A stretch of DNA of 64,000 nt from Phytophthora quininea (lineage: Eukaryota > Oomycota > Peronosporomycetes > Peronosporales > Peronosporaceae). The stretch lies in NCBI GenBank assembly GCA_011947345.1, contig JAAVTG010001025.1, positions 25,191 to 89,190 of the forward strand, given 5' to 3'. The notes below the pieces were generated by a model. That model did no database searches, was not told where the DNA came from, and saw only the letters and a list, made by a program, of their open reading frames with translations. A program made the translations under genes and the position numbers. This document shows positions 42,820-55,377 of this stretch, piece after piece (the first letter of the stretch is position 1; each line of letters starts with the position of its first letter).

Positions 42820-43467
42820 ATCCATTCGAATTGAAAAGTAAGATCCATTCCTAGCCAGAACATCGTGAGTAGTCAGAAAGAAGAAGAAGAAAAATGCTTG
42901 GCATGCATACGATGCTTCTTACCAAAGTGTACCAGCGTCACTTGTAGTAAAATCACAATCCAGACGAATAATCGACCTTGCAACAACTCCGTCTCTGTGT
43001 CCAATACAAAAGCCAGCTGGTAAATCAAGGAGAAGTCAAACTTCTGCTTTAGTGTGATGTGCAGCCACACCAAAGACACCAGTTCGATCGCAGTGTAAGC
43101 CAAAATACTGCCAATCACTGAGTGAATTTGTTCCGGTCGGAGGTTTTGCGTGAGCGGGTGATATTTCCCACTCGGTAGCCACGTGAGGATCGATAATTGA
43201 ATGGCGTACAGCAACGGAATCACCGTCTTAATGTACGCAATGAGTGCTCGATATTCCAGTCGAAATAAAATCCCAGCAGTAAGAGCTCGAGCCTTGGAAA
43301 TTGTCTTTACATATTGCGGGGACTTGGTGTTCATATCCTTTGGTCCGGTCGCAGTTTTCATTAAACTCGGTGACCGATCTCGAATTACTTTATTCTGACT
43401 GAGAGCTTGGTAAACTTTCGCCGATCGGTTAATGTCTGCAAGCGCCAGAATATTGTGCAAAATATTT
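40552..43467. repeat. large inverted repeat, arm B (2.9 kb)
   Basis: Partner of 28573-31485. The left edge falls inside the full-length kelch gene, so this arm preserves the parental kelch locus while its membrane-protein part is truncated. Arm A has the opposite arrangement. Confidence 0.85.
42810..43467 (-). pseudogene. multi-pass membrane protein, copy 4 (5'-truncated)
   Basis: Carries only the C-terminal half of membrane-protein copy 3 (from ILHNILALADINRSAKVYQ onward), including the terminal intron and stop (TAA 42812-42810). It begins at the repeat edge 43467; upstream minus-strand codons are unrelated. Sequence is almost identical to copy 3, with a rare Leu-to-Met change in the SPSLLKTA motif. 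Confidence 0.82.
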
Positions 43468-43553
43468 GACTTAGCGGTGATTGACTTTCTAAAACTTTGA
43501 CCGCAAGCGCTGAAGCGCAAACTACAGCCGATTAAAAGCAGGGCTCTCAAATA

Positions 43554-44010
43554 TTATGATAGTTGGTACGATCAAGACCTGCAGCAAAAGGTTTGCGACC
43601 GAGCTCTTGGTGTGAACGACACCACACGATCGTCACTCATTCCATGGGCGACCACCCGTGAAATGGTTTGAATGTCTACTGTAGGCATTTTCGAACTCAC
43701 GACTCGTCCAAGATCACAAGAGCGCCTCTATACTGGTCAGGGAAATGCAGACTTCTTATAAATAAGAATTATTAAAAGTGCCGAGGACTGCGGGTGGATG
43801 AACAGTACGGCGTATGGCCGGTGAGGTGTCCCCAATATTTTGGCATCGCATTGGCGTTTTCAGGTTCTTCGCATTTGACACCCAAGCCATGAATGAAGTT
43901 ACACTGACGTGGCGTCAACTTACAGATGCACGACATGGAATCGAAGATGTCTGAGAATCGAACGCAGCGTCGAGTCTCCGAGTCTTGACGAACTTCACCG
44001 ATTAAAAGTT
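43554..44010. pseudogene. hydrolase relic (G), rearranged by inversion and deletion
   Basis: The plus strand at 43554-43683 reads WYDQDLQQKVCDRALGVND, then a shortened THSMG motif fused directly to VKWFECLL and its stop, so most of the catalytic domain is deleted. The minus strand at about 43785-44010 reads FSDIFDSMSCICKLTPRQC and FIHGLGVKCEEPENA, the preceding half of the same short-form gene. The two halves therefore now lie in opposite orientation. The closest relatives are copies E and E2. Confidence 0.72.
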
Positions 44011-44397
44011 GAAGTCCAGTCGACGTCATGAAAACAAGTGCGAACCTGTTGCTGCTCCCAGTGTCAACATTTTCTGGTGCTTGTACCTTCTGCTCTCGAT
44101 AAACGTTGATATGCATATCAGCGTGCATCCACGGATGTTGTTGCAAAGCGCCAAAGCGATCGCAATAATGGCCACTGCATCTTCGTTGTTATTAAGTTGG
44201 TTGTTTCGTGCCTGGCAACGGAAGAAGTCTTGCCATGAGCTACAAGAATTGTCCGCGAAGTAAAACTGCAGCAAAGTGAAGGAGTTTGGACATGATGTCA
44301 CTCTTTGCTGATCAATGTTAGAATGAGCAATTAAAATGAGTTGTTTAACAATTTAACGGATTTCTCGTCTAAGCTGCTTTATCTCGTAGCATCAGAT

Positions 44398-45116
44398 TTA
44401 TCGTTGAGGAATCCAAATGGTGTGTTGCTCTAGAGCGATAGCATCAGTGTCTTTTGGCGGTTCGAAGCCCAATTGACGTGTTATCGACAGTATTGTCGAT
44501 TCGTCGTAATGGAGTTCAGCTGCGTGTTGGTAGATGTATTGGCAGTGCATTTTGAAGGAGCACATCATTCCTGGAATGCTTGGAGTTTCGGTCGGGGCCT
44601 CCTGAAGAGAATGTCGTTTCGCAGTCTCCATGTTGCATGGAAGATGATTGCCGTGTGTACTCTCCACAGAAAAAGGAGTACCTTATGATTTTCTCGCCAA
44701 CTTGCTCGCAGGTCTTGTGCTGTGGGGAAGAGCAGAAGCCGCCAAGTCAATCGAGTTCTGAACGCCCGACGCCAGGGTTTGTACACGTGTTCCCACATCG
44801 ATGTAAGCGATGTGCACTTGAAGAAGCAATGTTGTACCGTTTCAATCGCTCGGCACCCAGGGCGTACACACTGCTGAATTGTCGGGTTCAGTGATTTCAA
44901 GAAGTATAGTCTCGAGCCGACGGTAATATCGCCGCAATATAGTCGTAACATCACATCATGAGCCACTGGAAGTAGTAGTCCCCGCATTGCTAGTACTTTT
45001 GACAGCGTTTGGTGAACACGTCGCCGAGGACATCCCAAATCCTTAAGTGGATGGTGCTCCAGCGCAGGCATCATTGTTAGAATGAGATGAATCGGGGGGC
45101 TTGAATAGCACTCCAC
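44398..45116 (-). mobile_element. LINE reverse-transcriptase C-terminal remnant
   Basis: Minus-strand coding reads the end of a non-LTR retrotransposon ORF2: ARGLLLP-like start, HDVMLRLYCGDITVGSRLYF, then the zinc knuckle-like CVRPGCRAIETVQHCFFKC and a Trp/Arg-rich tail (FLWRVHTAIIF). A shift near 44600 joins it to a further frame down to 44398. No reverse-transcriptase core or poly(A) tail is present, so it is a 5'-truncated, dead copy. The family name is from the knuckle pattern and is moderately sure. Confidence 0.6.
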
Positions 45117-45199
45117 GCTCGAGATACAGTCTTCAGCAGTCTTGGGAATTGCAGCCTGCAGACCAATACGGGCGAGATCTTCACGAGTCGATCGCTTGC

Positions 45200-46629
45200 C
45201 TAATTGTATTGTAATTTCGTGTCGCTCCGCTCAGCGACCTCATCCCTCGGACTGCGCTGACGCTGGAGACTTGAATTGGACTTGGTGGACTCCATTTCGC
45301 TGCTGTCAGGGACAAGAGCTACTATCCTTTCCCTGCGCAGGAGACTTGGCTCAACTCGCGCGCAAATCATCGGACAGCCCAGCGGGAAAATGTCGGTGGA
45401 CGGAGCAATGATTTCAGTCTGCAGAGTTTCGCTGATGAACTTGAAGGCGCTTGTAGGGCTCTGCACGGAGAAGACGACAACTTGCTTGTCCGCAGTAAAC
45501 CAGAAGAAATCCCAGCGCGAGAGCAGGTCTGTCAAAAGACCCATCGGAGCTCGCCCACCATTATCCTCGAGATCAGCAATAACCAACTTGAGCAGCACTT
45601 GGCTTCGACAGTAGTCGATTTCACTTGGGTCATTGCAGTCCCGCTTCACATCCACCAAGAAGCAATGCCCGGCAAACACACTGGTGTAGCGTTCCGCGTT
45701 GCGGTCTACGATCATTACGTCAGCGGTGCCCTTCACAGGGAACCCGATCGTTCCAACGCCATCGCTGAGGAGCTGCATCTCCTCTTGTGAGGTATCCTTC
45801 ACAAAGAACAGAGGTTCCTCGCTGCCTTCGGGGTGGATCGTGTCTTTAAAGTGCTGTGTAGTGTACGCGAGATACTTCTCACGCTGCTTGGGAGCATCTT
45901 CAGCCATGTCCTCCCATACAAAGGGGTCTTCCTCCTCTTCACTACCACTCGGATCGTCTTCAAAACGGACGAATTCAGTTGTCAGACCCAAGTGCTTCTG
46001 CATGATTTCCACTTGCGGCGATGAGGTCATTGCGATTGGAATCCACTCTGGAGTGTACTGCATCCGACTCCACAGTTTCGAGCTTCTCTGGACTAGCTTC
46101 TCCTCCACCGCGTCCCGATGCCCCTCCATCGTTTGCCTCTCCTCCGTCTTCTGCTGCAGCTCCTCCATCGTTTGCTGCTGCTCCTCCATCTTCAGCAGCC
46201 TCTTTTGCAAGTTCAAGGCTCTCTTGGCCTGCTTGTCATCTTTCCTTTCGTCTGTCCGGGTGAAGATCTGGGCCATATCCTCCAGCGTCAGCTTCTGCCG
46301 TTTGTGGGCTGCTTGACTGTGAATTAGTTCCTCGTCGCTATCATCGTCTTCCTTCTTCTCGAGTTCGTCCACGCAGTTTGATGAATTGACTCGAGACTCG
46401 CCATCGACATCCGAAACTTTGGCTCCAGCTTTAGGGCGTTGTCTGCGAGCGTCTTAATCGTCTGCTGCAAGTGGATCACGCTCGCATCTTCTGTCAGTGG
46501 GATACTCACACTAGCCGAGACAAGCCGCAGCTCCAGCTTCGGCGAGAGTGCCTTCAGGGCCTTGGTGACCTGTTGCAACTGCATGGCAGTCACGTCTTCG
46601 GCCAGAGGGAGGCTGAACATCGCTGTCAT
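45200..46629 (-). pseudogene. PD-(D/E)XK-like coiled-coil protein, copy 1 (disrupted)
   Basis: Inverted copy of the gene at 61114-62532. It differs by a 10-nt deletion near 46421-46425 that shifts the frame after DNALKLE, by one fewer Gln-rich heptad (21 nt), and by an unrelated C-terminus after LVPDSS, where the duplication ends (45299). The downstream frame ends at TAA-type stop 45202-45200. The nuclease-like core GTADVMIVD ... FLVDVKRD is intact within the second frame. Confidence 0.68.
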
Positions 46630-47898
46630 TTCCTCAGTCCTTGGAGCTTGTAGTGGAAAGTAATAATGAGCCGCCAACCAAGCGACTGTCAACGCTTGTC
46701 TTCCTCCATCACTGATGGGCCATCAATAGGTGTCCAACATTACAAGAAGTTCCAGAATGCATTTTGTTTTACAATTTGACAAGAAGCCATCGTTTCTAGA
46801 GCACGCATTCGAGCCATTTCACGGGCATTTTCTTCTCGTTGAGTAGTGAATCGCCGGCTCGGAACTGCAAGTCGTAGTGGTTCGCCTTGGAGGCGTAAAA
46901 GCGTCACGGTAGTTATCTCCAAACTTGTCCTCTGGGATTCCTGCTCGACAGCTTTCAAACTCCACCATACCGTCGTTTCTGCGGGACTTGTGAGGGATGG
47001 AGATGGCCATGGTCCACATCTTGAGTTGGTGTTTGGACATGATGCCCCAGTACCCGGTGCTGCAGATTGCGCCCGAAACACTGACAGTGTAAACTTCTTG
47101 AGCTGCCTTGTAAGCTTTATTCAGCGCTGAGGAGCTGTAGCTTTCGTGTTCGTAGGCGAGTGACTTCATGGCGGTGGAAACGGGACAACCTCCAGTACTA
47201 CCGTCGCTGATAAACTTCTTGACGACGAAGTTGATTTTGTCGGCACATGCGTTCTGGGAGTAGTCCGAGCCCATACTGCCGGCCATCGGAGCCCCCATAC
47301 TCAACCACGACGTGCTATTGGCAAGACTGCATCTCCCATTGGCAATCGCACCGGCCATCATCAAGCCGCCCATGGAATGAGTGACGATGATCGTGTCGGA
47401 AATGGTCGACTTGGTACTGGTGTCGCTCACAGCAAGGGCTCGATCGCAAACCTTTGCTGCTGTTTCGGATCGTACCAAGTGTTGTTGAAAGTATCGAGCA
47501 CGGCGTACTGGATGGATGAACAGCACGGCGTGTGACCCGTGATGTTTCCCAATATTTTGGCATCGAGTCGACGTTTTCAGGCTCTTCATACTTCACGCCG
47601 AAGCCGTGGATGAAGATACACGGACGCGGAGTCGACTTACAGGTACATGAAGTGGAATCGAAGATGTCGGAGAATTTGACAGCAGCTTCCAGTCTTCGAG
47701 AGCCTTGACGGATGTTGCTGGTTAGCTTGCGAACGTCGTTGTTTTGTTGCGTATGAACTTGTGCTGCGTCCGTAGGCCTCACAAGAACAAGAGTCGTCAT
47801 CGCGAGTAGAACTCGGAATATTGTCATTCAGTCGCGAGTCGTGACTCACGACAAACTAAGCAAATGATGGAATGAGGAGCGCGGGGGCAGTTATCATG
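45299..47898. repeat. inverted duplication, minus-side arm (2.6 kb)
   Basis: Near-identical to the reverse complement of 59844-62475. It contains hydrolase E2 and the PD-(D/E)XK-like gene. More diverged similarity resumes after the 1.27-kb insert, from 49167 to about 49505, matching 59470-59843. Confidence 0.85.
46796..47827 (-). pseudogene. secreted alpha/beta hydrolase, short form (E2)
   Basis: ATG 47827 with signal peptide MTIFRVLLAMTTLVLV. Short form: about 65 residues after the signal, CTCKSTPRPC leads straight into CIFIHGFG, then THSMGGLM, NDGMVEF and the VKWLECVL end. It shares two frame breaks with its twin E (missing G at TTGGGAAAC, missing T before ACGCCTCC) and has one of its own: CAGCAAAGG where E has CAGCAAAAGG (about 47457). 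Apart from these it is open. Confidence 0.72.
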
Positions 47899-49166
47899 TA
47901 GCTTGTAAGCGCTTGGAATGTTTTTGCGAAGTGACATTAAGTTGGTTAAGACTATGTAGCTCCTTTCCTACAGAGTCTTCCTTGTGGGCAACGCCTCCAT
48001 CGTCTCTAGACCAGTCTTTGCGCTTGATGATGAAATGCCTCTGATGATGCTGCCTGTTAATGCGGCTCCACTTATTATGAAGCAAGTTAACGCAAGTGGC
48101 ATGTTGACGCGGCGGCAGCTTGCCGTCTATTGTACTGGCCAAAATAGTTGATACCGTAACTCTATGGCGTTATTCGCCAAGAAGATGATGACTATCCATA
48201 TACGATAGTTATATATAAGGGTAATTCGCGTGCGTAGATTCCGATTTTGAGGTCAGATTTGGCCAATTCTGCGTCATTTTTGAGCTACAGCCGCTCCAAA
48301 AGCTTTCTCGGACAGCCAAAAGTTTAGGGCAAGGGCTCCATTGGGGCTAACCGATCATTCATCAAAACCTGAGGCTTTCATCAGATCAGAAGTAGAACAG
48401 ATGCCAAAACATCTGGTGTTTAGGGTAAATTTTGGGTTTTGAGGCGTCAACTCGACCAAACAGCAAAATGATGATTGCATCACGCCAAATCTGAGGAGCT
48501 GCTCTTGTATTAAATCTTAAAGGTCCTCATCTTGACTGTCGCTGGCGATCTCCCTTTCTCCAGCATCCGCACACTCGATGGCTTCATCTTCTAGCGCGCG
48601 GAGGTTCTTGTCCTCTTCCCTTTGCACTTCCCTGTATGCACCTTTCCACTGTTAATTCAACTGTTTCCCTCTTCGCCCTGTACCTGCAAAATAGACCTTA
48701 TAAATTACGGGAGGTAGCTAATAGTTAGGATTGGCAAGTCCCAGAGCACCAACCTCGACACTTTCGGCCTTCTCACTCGCCGCGCAGGCTCCCCACACGC
48801 GCGAAATGGTGGTTGTTGGAGTCCCAATGCATTCGTGGACAAGTTCCCGTGTCTGCCCCGCCCCTCGAGGCTCTCCTTCTCGACTTTTGAGGGAATACTT
48901 GTAGGCACTCACAATCATCGCATCCTCGGCTTCACTGGTCTTCTTCCCCTTGCTATGCTGGCACTCAGAATGGCACGAGGAGGCCTTGTGGAGTGGATAG
49001 AGGAGTGTTTCAGGATCATGTTGCGGGTCTAAACAGCCTCAAACGGCCAATATTAGCCGAGTAACGGACGTCGGCGTGGGCCAACATCGCTCTGCGGTAT
49101 CAACTTTTATGGCCAGTACAATACGAGCGTTGTCTTCAACCTTGCTCACCACTGCACCGCACTACA
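47897..49166. mobile_element. putative solo LTR (1,270 bp) with 5-bp target duplication
   Basis: The segment begins TGTAGCTTG and ends CGCACTACA, i.e. TG...CA ends in a short TGTAG/CTACA inverted repeat, and is flanked by direct TATCA copies (47892-47896 and 49167-49171). The paralogous locus near 59844 has the flanks joined with a single TATCATG, an empty site. TG/CA ends plus a 5-bp target duplication are the hallmark of an LTR; a TATATATAAGG box at about 48210 fits an LTR promoter. No convincing coding region lies inside. A small DNA transposon is the main alternative. Confidence 0.65.
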
Positions 49167-49364
49167 TATCATGAGGCGGGAAATTGAATGGTACAACGGC
49201 AATGTACTTGTACTCTCGAGAAATTCAGCGGGCACAGCATTGGGACCTGCAGCCTGCAAAAACACGCACGCCGTCCGAGCGCAGCACCGCCTTGTAGTTT
49301 ACAAACAAGAACAGAAGTAGTGCTTCGTACCTTTTGGTGTTTGAAGAGTAAATACATGTTCAGC

Positions 49365-49505
49365 TAGCACTCGAGCCATGTCACGGCTTTGTCGAACAGC
49401 GCATCGCTAGACTTGATGTGCAGGTAGTACAGCTCAAGGTAGGAAGTGGCAACCTGCGACTCGGGAAGCCAACGTAAATGCCCCACCATTTTGGACGTCA
49501 ACGAT
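49365..49505 (-). pseudogene. hydrolase C-terminal relic (H)
   Basis: Minus-strand codons read PESQVATSYLELYYL, SSDALFDKAVTWLEC then a stop, parallel to PESQFGSSYLERFYV and GDALFNKAKMPLKWLEC at the end of hydrolase D. Only the last 45 or so codons are recognisable and the His motif is lost. Its position relative to E2 mirrors the D-E order on the other side, so it marks the far part of the inverted duplication. Confidence 0.7.
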
Positions 49506-49604
49506 TACGATGCCAGTACTGGTCAGCTCCTGCAGGAAGGAGGTTGTTGCGTCAAAAATGCAGCGAGTGACGAGATTTGAACGACCAAATGGCAGCGGTT
49601 CTTA

Positions 49605-50911
<1,307 letters not shown>

Positions 50912-51298
50912 GGCTACGGGTGTGTGTGACTTGGCAGATTTGAGACTGACGTAGAGCTTCGACCGTGATCTTAGTATGCGTGTTTTAGGTTCAGTGTACC
51001 AAAAAGGTAAACAGTATGCGTGTTTTGAGGGTTTATGCGTGTCAATTGGACGACACAAATGAGCTTATGGGGGCAAGTGCAGGCAAGGCAAACAGCTTGC
51101 CGCCACGCGTACGTCGCTACATTCCAGCACGACGATGTGCTCGGCCTTGTGGCTACGAAGGCTGGGTTTGCTTCAAAGCAACTTGCTGGTCCCCAGCTGA
51201 AGCAATGAAATCTGTAGCCAAACCACCAGAACGGACCATTTTGATCCATATTTGGTCCCATTTGATCCCAGCACCTTCGTCCAAGCACACCAAACAAG
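50912..51298. promoter_or_regulatory. divergent promoter region, ferrochelatase / gamma-tubulin
   Basis: 387 nt between two divergent start codons. A pyrimidine/CATTT-rich stretch at 51234-51275 lies just upstream of gamma-tubulin, the kind of place where oomycete initiators sit, but no exact consensus was matched. Confidence 0.45.
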
Positions 51299-52678
51299 AT
51301 GCCGCGCGAGATCATCACGCTGCAGGCGGGCCAATGCGGCAACCAGATCGGCATGGAGTTCTGGAAGCAGCTGTGCGCCGAGCACGGCATCTCCGCCGAC
51401 GGCATCGTGCAGGAGTTCGCCACGTCGGGCCACGACCGCAAGGACGTCTTCTTCTACCAAGCAGATGACGAGCATTACATTCCGAGGGCGCTTCTAATGG
51501 ACCTGGAGCCACGTGTGATCAACACCATCAGCACCTCGACCTTTCGCAACTTGTACAACCCAGAAAACTTCTTCGTGAGCAAAGAAGGAGGTGGTGCAGG
51601 CAACAATTGGGCGTCTGGGTACCACCAGGGAGACCTCCATCATGATCAACTGATGGACATGATCGACAGAGAAGCTGACGGCTCGGACAGTCTGGAGGGC
51701 TTTGTACTGTGCCACTCCATTGCAGGAGGAACGGGCTCCGGCATGGGGTCGTATCTCCTCGAGAATTTGAACGACCATTTCCCCAAGAAGCTCATCCAGA
51801 CCTACTCGGTATTCCCTAACCAGTCGGACTTCCAGAGCGACGTGGTCGTGCAGCCGTACAATTCACTGCTGACCATGAAGAGACTTGTGCTGAATGCAGA
51901 CTCCGTTGTGGTGCTGGATAACACAGCACTCAACAGGATCGCGGTGGAAAGGCTGAGGGTGGAGAACCCCACGGTCTCCCAGCTAAACTCGCTGGTGTCG
52001 ACCGTCATGGCGGCTAGTACGACGACACTGCGGTATCCTGGATACATGAACAACGACCTTATTGGCTTGGTGGCGTCGTTGATCCCAACCCCTCGCTGCC
52101 ACTTCTTGATGACGGGCTACACGCCACTGACGATCGACACGCAGGTCTCGGCGGTGAGGAAGACGACGGTGTTGGACGTCATGCGGCGTCTGTTGCAGCC
52201 AAAGAACATCATGGTGAGCACGTCTACCAAGACGGGATGCTACATCTCGATCCTCAACATCATCCAGGGCGATGTGGACCCAACGCAGGTGCACAAGTCG
52301 CTGCAGCGCATCCGCGAAAGGAAGCTGGCGCGCTTCATCCCGTGGGGGCCTGCCTCGATCCAAGTGGCGTTGTCCCGCAAGTCGCCGTACGTCGAGACGG
52401 CCCACAAGGTGAACGGGTTGATGCTGGCCAACCACACCAGCATCGGCGCTCTGTTTCACAAGCTGCTGCTACAGTACGACCGTCTGAAGAAGCACGGCGC
52501 TTTCATCGAGAACTACCGCAAGGAACCCATGTTTGCTGAAAACCTAGACGAGTTCGACAGTGCTCGTGAGGTCGTGCAGAACCTAGTGGACGAGTACAAG
52601 GCCAGCGAACGTGCAGACTACGCCACGTGGGGACAACCTCCGTCCAGCGCCATGGACGACGTCCGTATGGCGCACTAG
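51299..52678 (+). CDS. TUBG: gamma-tubulin
   Basis: Nucleates microtubules as part of the gamma-tubulin complex at centrosomes or basal bodies. Single exon, 459 aa, normal length. Starts [18 protein letters not shown], the gamma-type N-terminus; the tubulin signature GGTGSGMGS lies near residue 145, and [13 protein letters not shown] and [12 protein letters not shown] are gamma-specific stretches. ATG 51299 is preceded by an A-rich context. The gene is divergent from ferrochelatase and convergent with TRAPPC5 (71 nt between stops). Confidence 0.97.
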   Translation: MPREIITLQAGQCGNQIGMEFWKQLCAEHGISADGIVQEFATSGHDRKDVFFYQADDEHYIPRALLMDLEPRVINTISTSTFRNLYNPENFFVSKEGGGAGNNWASGYHQGDLHHDQLMDMIDREADGSDSLEGFVLCHSIAGGTGSGMGSYLLENLNDHFPKKLIQTYSVFPNQSDFQSDVVVQPYNSLLTMKRLVLNADSVVVLDNTALNRIAVERLRVENPTVSQLNSLVSTVMAASTTTLRYPGYMNNDLIGLVASLIPTPRCHFLMTGYTPLTIDTQVSAVRKTTVLDVMRRLLQPKNIMVSTSTKTGCYISILNIIQGDVDPTQVHKSLQRIRERKLARFIPWGPASIQVALSRKSPYVETAHKVNGLMLANHTSIGALFHKLLLQYDRLKKHGAFIENYRKEPMFAENLDEFDSAREVVQNLVDEYKASERADYATWGQPPSSAMDDVRMAH

Positions 52679-52749
52679 ACAGAACTCTAAGGCCATTTCT
52701 AAGACCGCACGGTCTATTTAACGTTGCAAGTTCCTTTTGTGCGTCACAC

Positions 52750-53491
52750 TCATGTCAGTACGCGTTCTCGACGGATCACGCTCTCGTCGAACTTGACCAG
52801 GAACACCGTCTTGTTTTGCTGGCCTCCTGGAACCTCTACAGTGTGTGCTGTCACCTCAGCTAAGAAGCCACTGCTGCAAAGAATGCCGCGCACAATACCA
52901 GCAATATAGGCGGCGCAGTCCAGCTGGCCGAGATCGGGCGGCACGGACACGAACTTGTTGGTGAGTGGCTCCAGCTCGTGGATCATGTACTCGTCCTCGT
53001 TCTCAGTACTGCGTTCCAGTGCGTCGGCAGCTTTACCGAAGAGCGCCTTCCAGCAGGTGGACACGATGAACTGCAGCATGCTCAGCAGGCGGGTTTCCCG
53101 TCGTCCAGACTTCTCCCGATGACACAATAGCTCGACGACACGCACTCCTACGCCGAAACCCGCCCCATCGAGCCTGTCAATCGGATATGAGAGCACAGTT
53201 AGTATGTTGCAGTCAGGTTTAAGAAAGATGAAGGCGGCTATAAGAGCGTACCGGTTCTCAAGGTCCGAGATGTTCTGCACGCGCCCTTGGAAGTACTGTA
53301 CCATCTCGGAGAAGAGGAAGGAGTAGGCGCTGAGACTCACCTGACAACGGCAGAGCGTTAGAAATTGGGCTAGTAGCGTACTACATTAGGATCTTAACAC
53401 GCACCTCGCTCTTGCCGCGGCTCAGCGGCCGGTCCAGCACGTGCAGACTCGTCGCCGAGACGCCCGTGCTGCGGCGACCCGAGTCCATCAT
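52750..53491 (-). CDS. TRAPPC5: TRAPP complex subunit 5 (Trs31/Bet3 family)
   Basis: Core subunit of the TRAPP tether and Rab-GEF in ER-Golgi traffic. Three exons: 53491-53405, 53340-53252 and 53173-52750, introns 64 and 78 nt, giving 199 aa (usual about 190). Motifs: SLSAYSFLFSEMVQY, DLENRLDGAGFGVG (spliced), VVELLCHREKSGRRETRLL, STCWKALFGKAAD, EDEYMIHE and AAYIAGIVRGIL. The N-terminus (STGVSATSLHVLDRPLSRGKSE) also matches the family. An alternative start is the second ATG of the ATGATG pair. Confidence 0.94.
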
Positions 53492-53836
53492 AGCTCAGAT
53501 TCTGGGCTGTGTTTTAAGAATTTCCATATATACTCGCATATATTACAGATATAACCACATCCTTCAATTATGAAGTGACATTAGTTATTTGACACCGTCA
53601 TCGCCACGATGGATCGCGCACATGACTCCTCTGCTCTTGCAGAGCCCCGAAGTGCCTCTGAAAAAGCGCTTCCCACGAAGAGTAAAAACCCACCGCCACC
53701 GTCACCACATCAAGTTGACGATCGCCTCCAAAAGTTGCAATTCCCCCTGCTATCTTGTGTCTTTCCGATGGGGCAGCGATGTGGCGTTCCACCACTCGTC
53801 CGACAACTTCGCCTCGACCTCACTCCAGTAAATACA
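53492..53836. other. intergenic between TRAPPC5 and hydrolase B
   Basis: 345 nt between divergent starts. The hydrolase B frame is open upstream to an ATG at 53609, but this part lacks similarity to the family and precedes the signal peptide, so it is taken as 5' UTR. Confidence 0.4.
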
Positions 53837-55377
53837 ATGGTCACGCTACTGCGGTCATTAGTCACCACCAGTGCCGTCGTGGCATTCACCGCAGCTCAAA
53901 ATGACTCACGTTTCCCATCTCTTCGATTCCAGTTCGCCGTCAAGCGCAGCTCCATGGCAATCCACGGACACTCGACCTTCACAATGTTAGCCAACCCTAT
54001 TGAATCAGTCGACAACGACAAACTTCTCTACGACACGTTTGCTACGTTCAAGGGCGGCTCGACAAGTGTCGACTACTCGGTGGTCGACGGTATTTCTTAC
54101 TTGTCTAGTTCGGATGGCGTTCGATGTTTGGACTCGGAAGCTCTTCCAGAGATCAACGCTATTGTGTCTGCTTTGAATAAAGTGGAGGAGATTTCCACTG
54201 CATCGACAGGTGAGGAAGAGATCGAGTGTTCAAGCGGCGAACTGCTTAAAACGTCGGTGAATGGCATCGACTTTGCAGTTTGTTACTCAGGTTCTGAAGG
54301 GTTTACGATGCACGGCAGCGATATGGACATTTCTGTGGAGTATTTGGCGGATTCTGTGTCGATTACCAAGCCCAAAGCAAACTCAAACGAAGAGTGCAAG
54401 AAAGTTGCTTCCTCGAGCGCCATTTCGTCGACTGGAAGAGCTCTCCTGACTGGGAAACCAATTAACAACGCGAGATGACTGGAAGCGCAATTTAATCTGA
54501 AAAAGTCGTTGGGCTTGGACATGTCTGTGTGCGAATGCAAGTCGGAGCCACGGCCGTGTATCTTCATCCATGGTATGGGCATCTCTCCGGAAATGGCAAA
54601 GAACCAAAACGCCTTCCCGAGATATTGGGGAAACCTCACGGACCATGCGCCTTGCTGTACGTCCATGAAATATGCTCGTCTTGATACCAAGAAGAACTCG
54701 TGGACCAGTGATCGACAGCAGAAAAAGTCTGTGACCGAGCATTGTCGGCTAGCGAGGCTAGCCAAGGCACAGCGATCACCAACACCATTATCATCACACA
54801 CTCGATGGGCGGTCTCATGGTTGCCGGAGCTATTGCCAATGGACACTGCAGTCTGGATTCAAGTTCGTCGTGGGTGAGTTTAGGCTCACCATTGACAGGG
54901 AGCATGGGCTCCGATTACACTTTAGACACGTGTGAAGGAGACGATGGATATCTCCTGGAGAAATTTGCTAATATCACTGGACGGTGCCCTGTCCAGCTGG
55001 CGACAAGATCTCTCACTTACGAAGGCGAAGAACACAGTCCTGCGAGGTTGAATGCAGCCTACAAAGCTGCTCAGAAGGTCTACAAGAAGTACGTGACAGC
55101 CGTGGCCTGCAGTAATTCCTACGCTGGATTGCTGTCCGATTACCAGGTTAAGTTCTGGTTGCTTGGCAAGGTAGTGCCGCACAAGTCGCCGGAGAACGAT
55201 GGGATGGTGGAGTTTCAAAGCTGTCGTGGTGGTATTCCAGAGGCAAAGTTCAGTGACAGCTACGACAGCCAATTCTACGTCACAAAATTGAACCACTTTG
55301 ATCTGCAGTTCCTGTCGGGCGACGCTGTCATGGACAAGGCCAAGATGCCTGTGAAATGGTTCGAGTGTGTGCTGTAG
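53837..55377 (+). pseudogene. secreted alpha/beta hydrolase, long form (B), nonsense plus frameshift
   Basis: ATG 53837 opens a signal peptide (MVTLLRSLVTTSAVVAFTAA). N-terminal domain (FPSLRFQFAVKRSSMAIHG) to about 54470, then an in-frame TGA at 54476-54478 where the paralogues have Arg (CGA-to-TGA would suffice). The same frame continues with CIFIHGMG and breaks at QQKK|VCDR near 54724 (one G missing); the last frame has THSMGGLM, NDGMVEF, LNHFDL and VKWFECVL. The stop is a substitution and cannot be blamed on run-length errors, so this is the best candidate for a truly dead copy. Confidence 0.78.

Noticed and set aside
42235..42825. Long Phe/Leu/Ser-rich minus-strand frames opposite the kelch tail (and at 29253-30037)
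   Set aside because: They are the antisense of the lysine-rich AAG/AAA codons of the kelch protein, not membrane proteins.
48705..48918. Minus-strand frame with a helix-turn-helix-like stretch (VHECIGTPTTTISRVW), possible mariner-type transposase start
   Set aside because: Only about 20 residues look right, no catalytic part follows, and it lies inside the segment better explained as a solo LTR.
53609..53836. N-terminal extension of hydrolase B starting at ATG 53609
   Set aside because: It would bury the signal peptide 76 residues inside the protein, and no paralogue has it.
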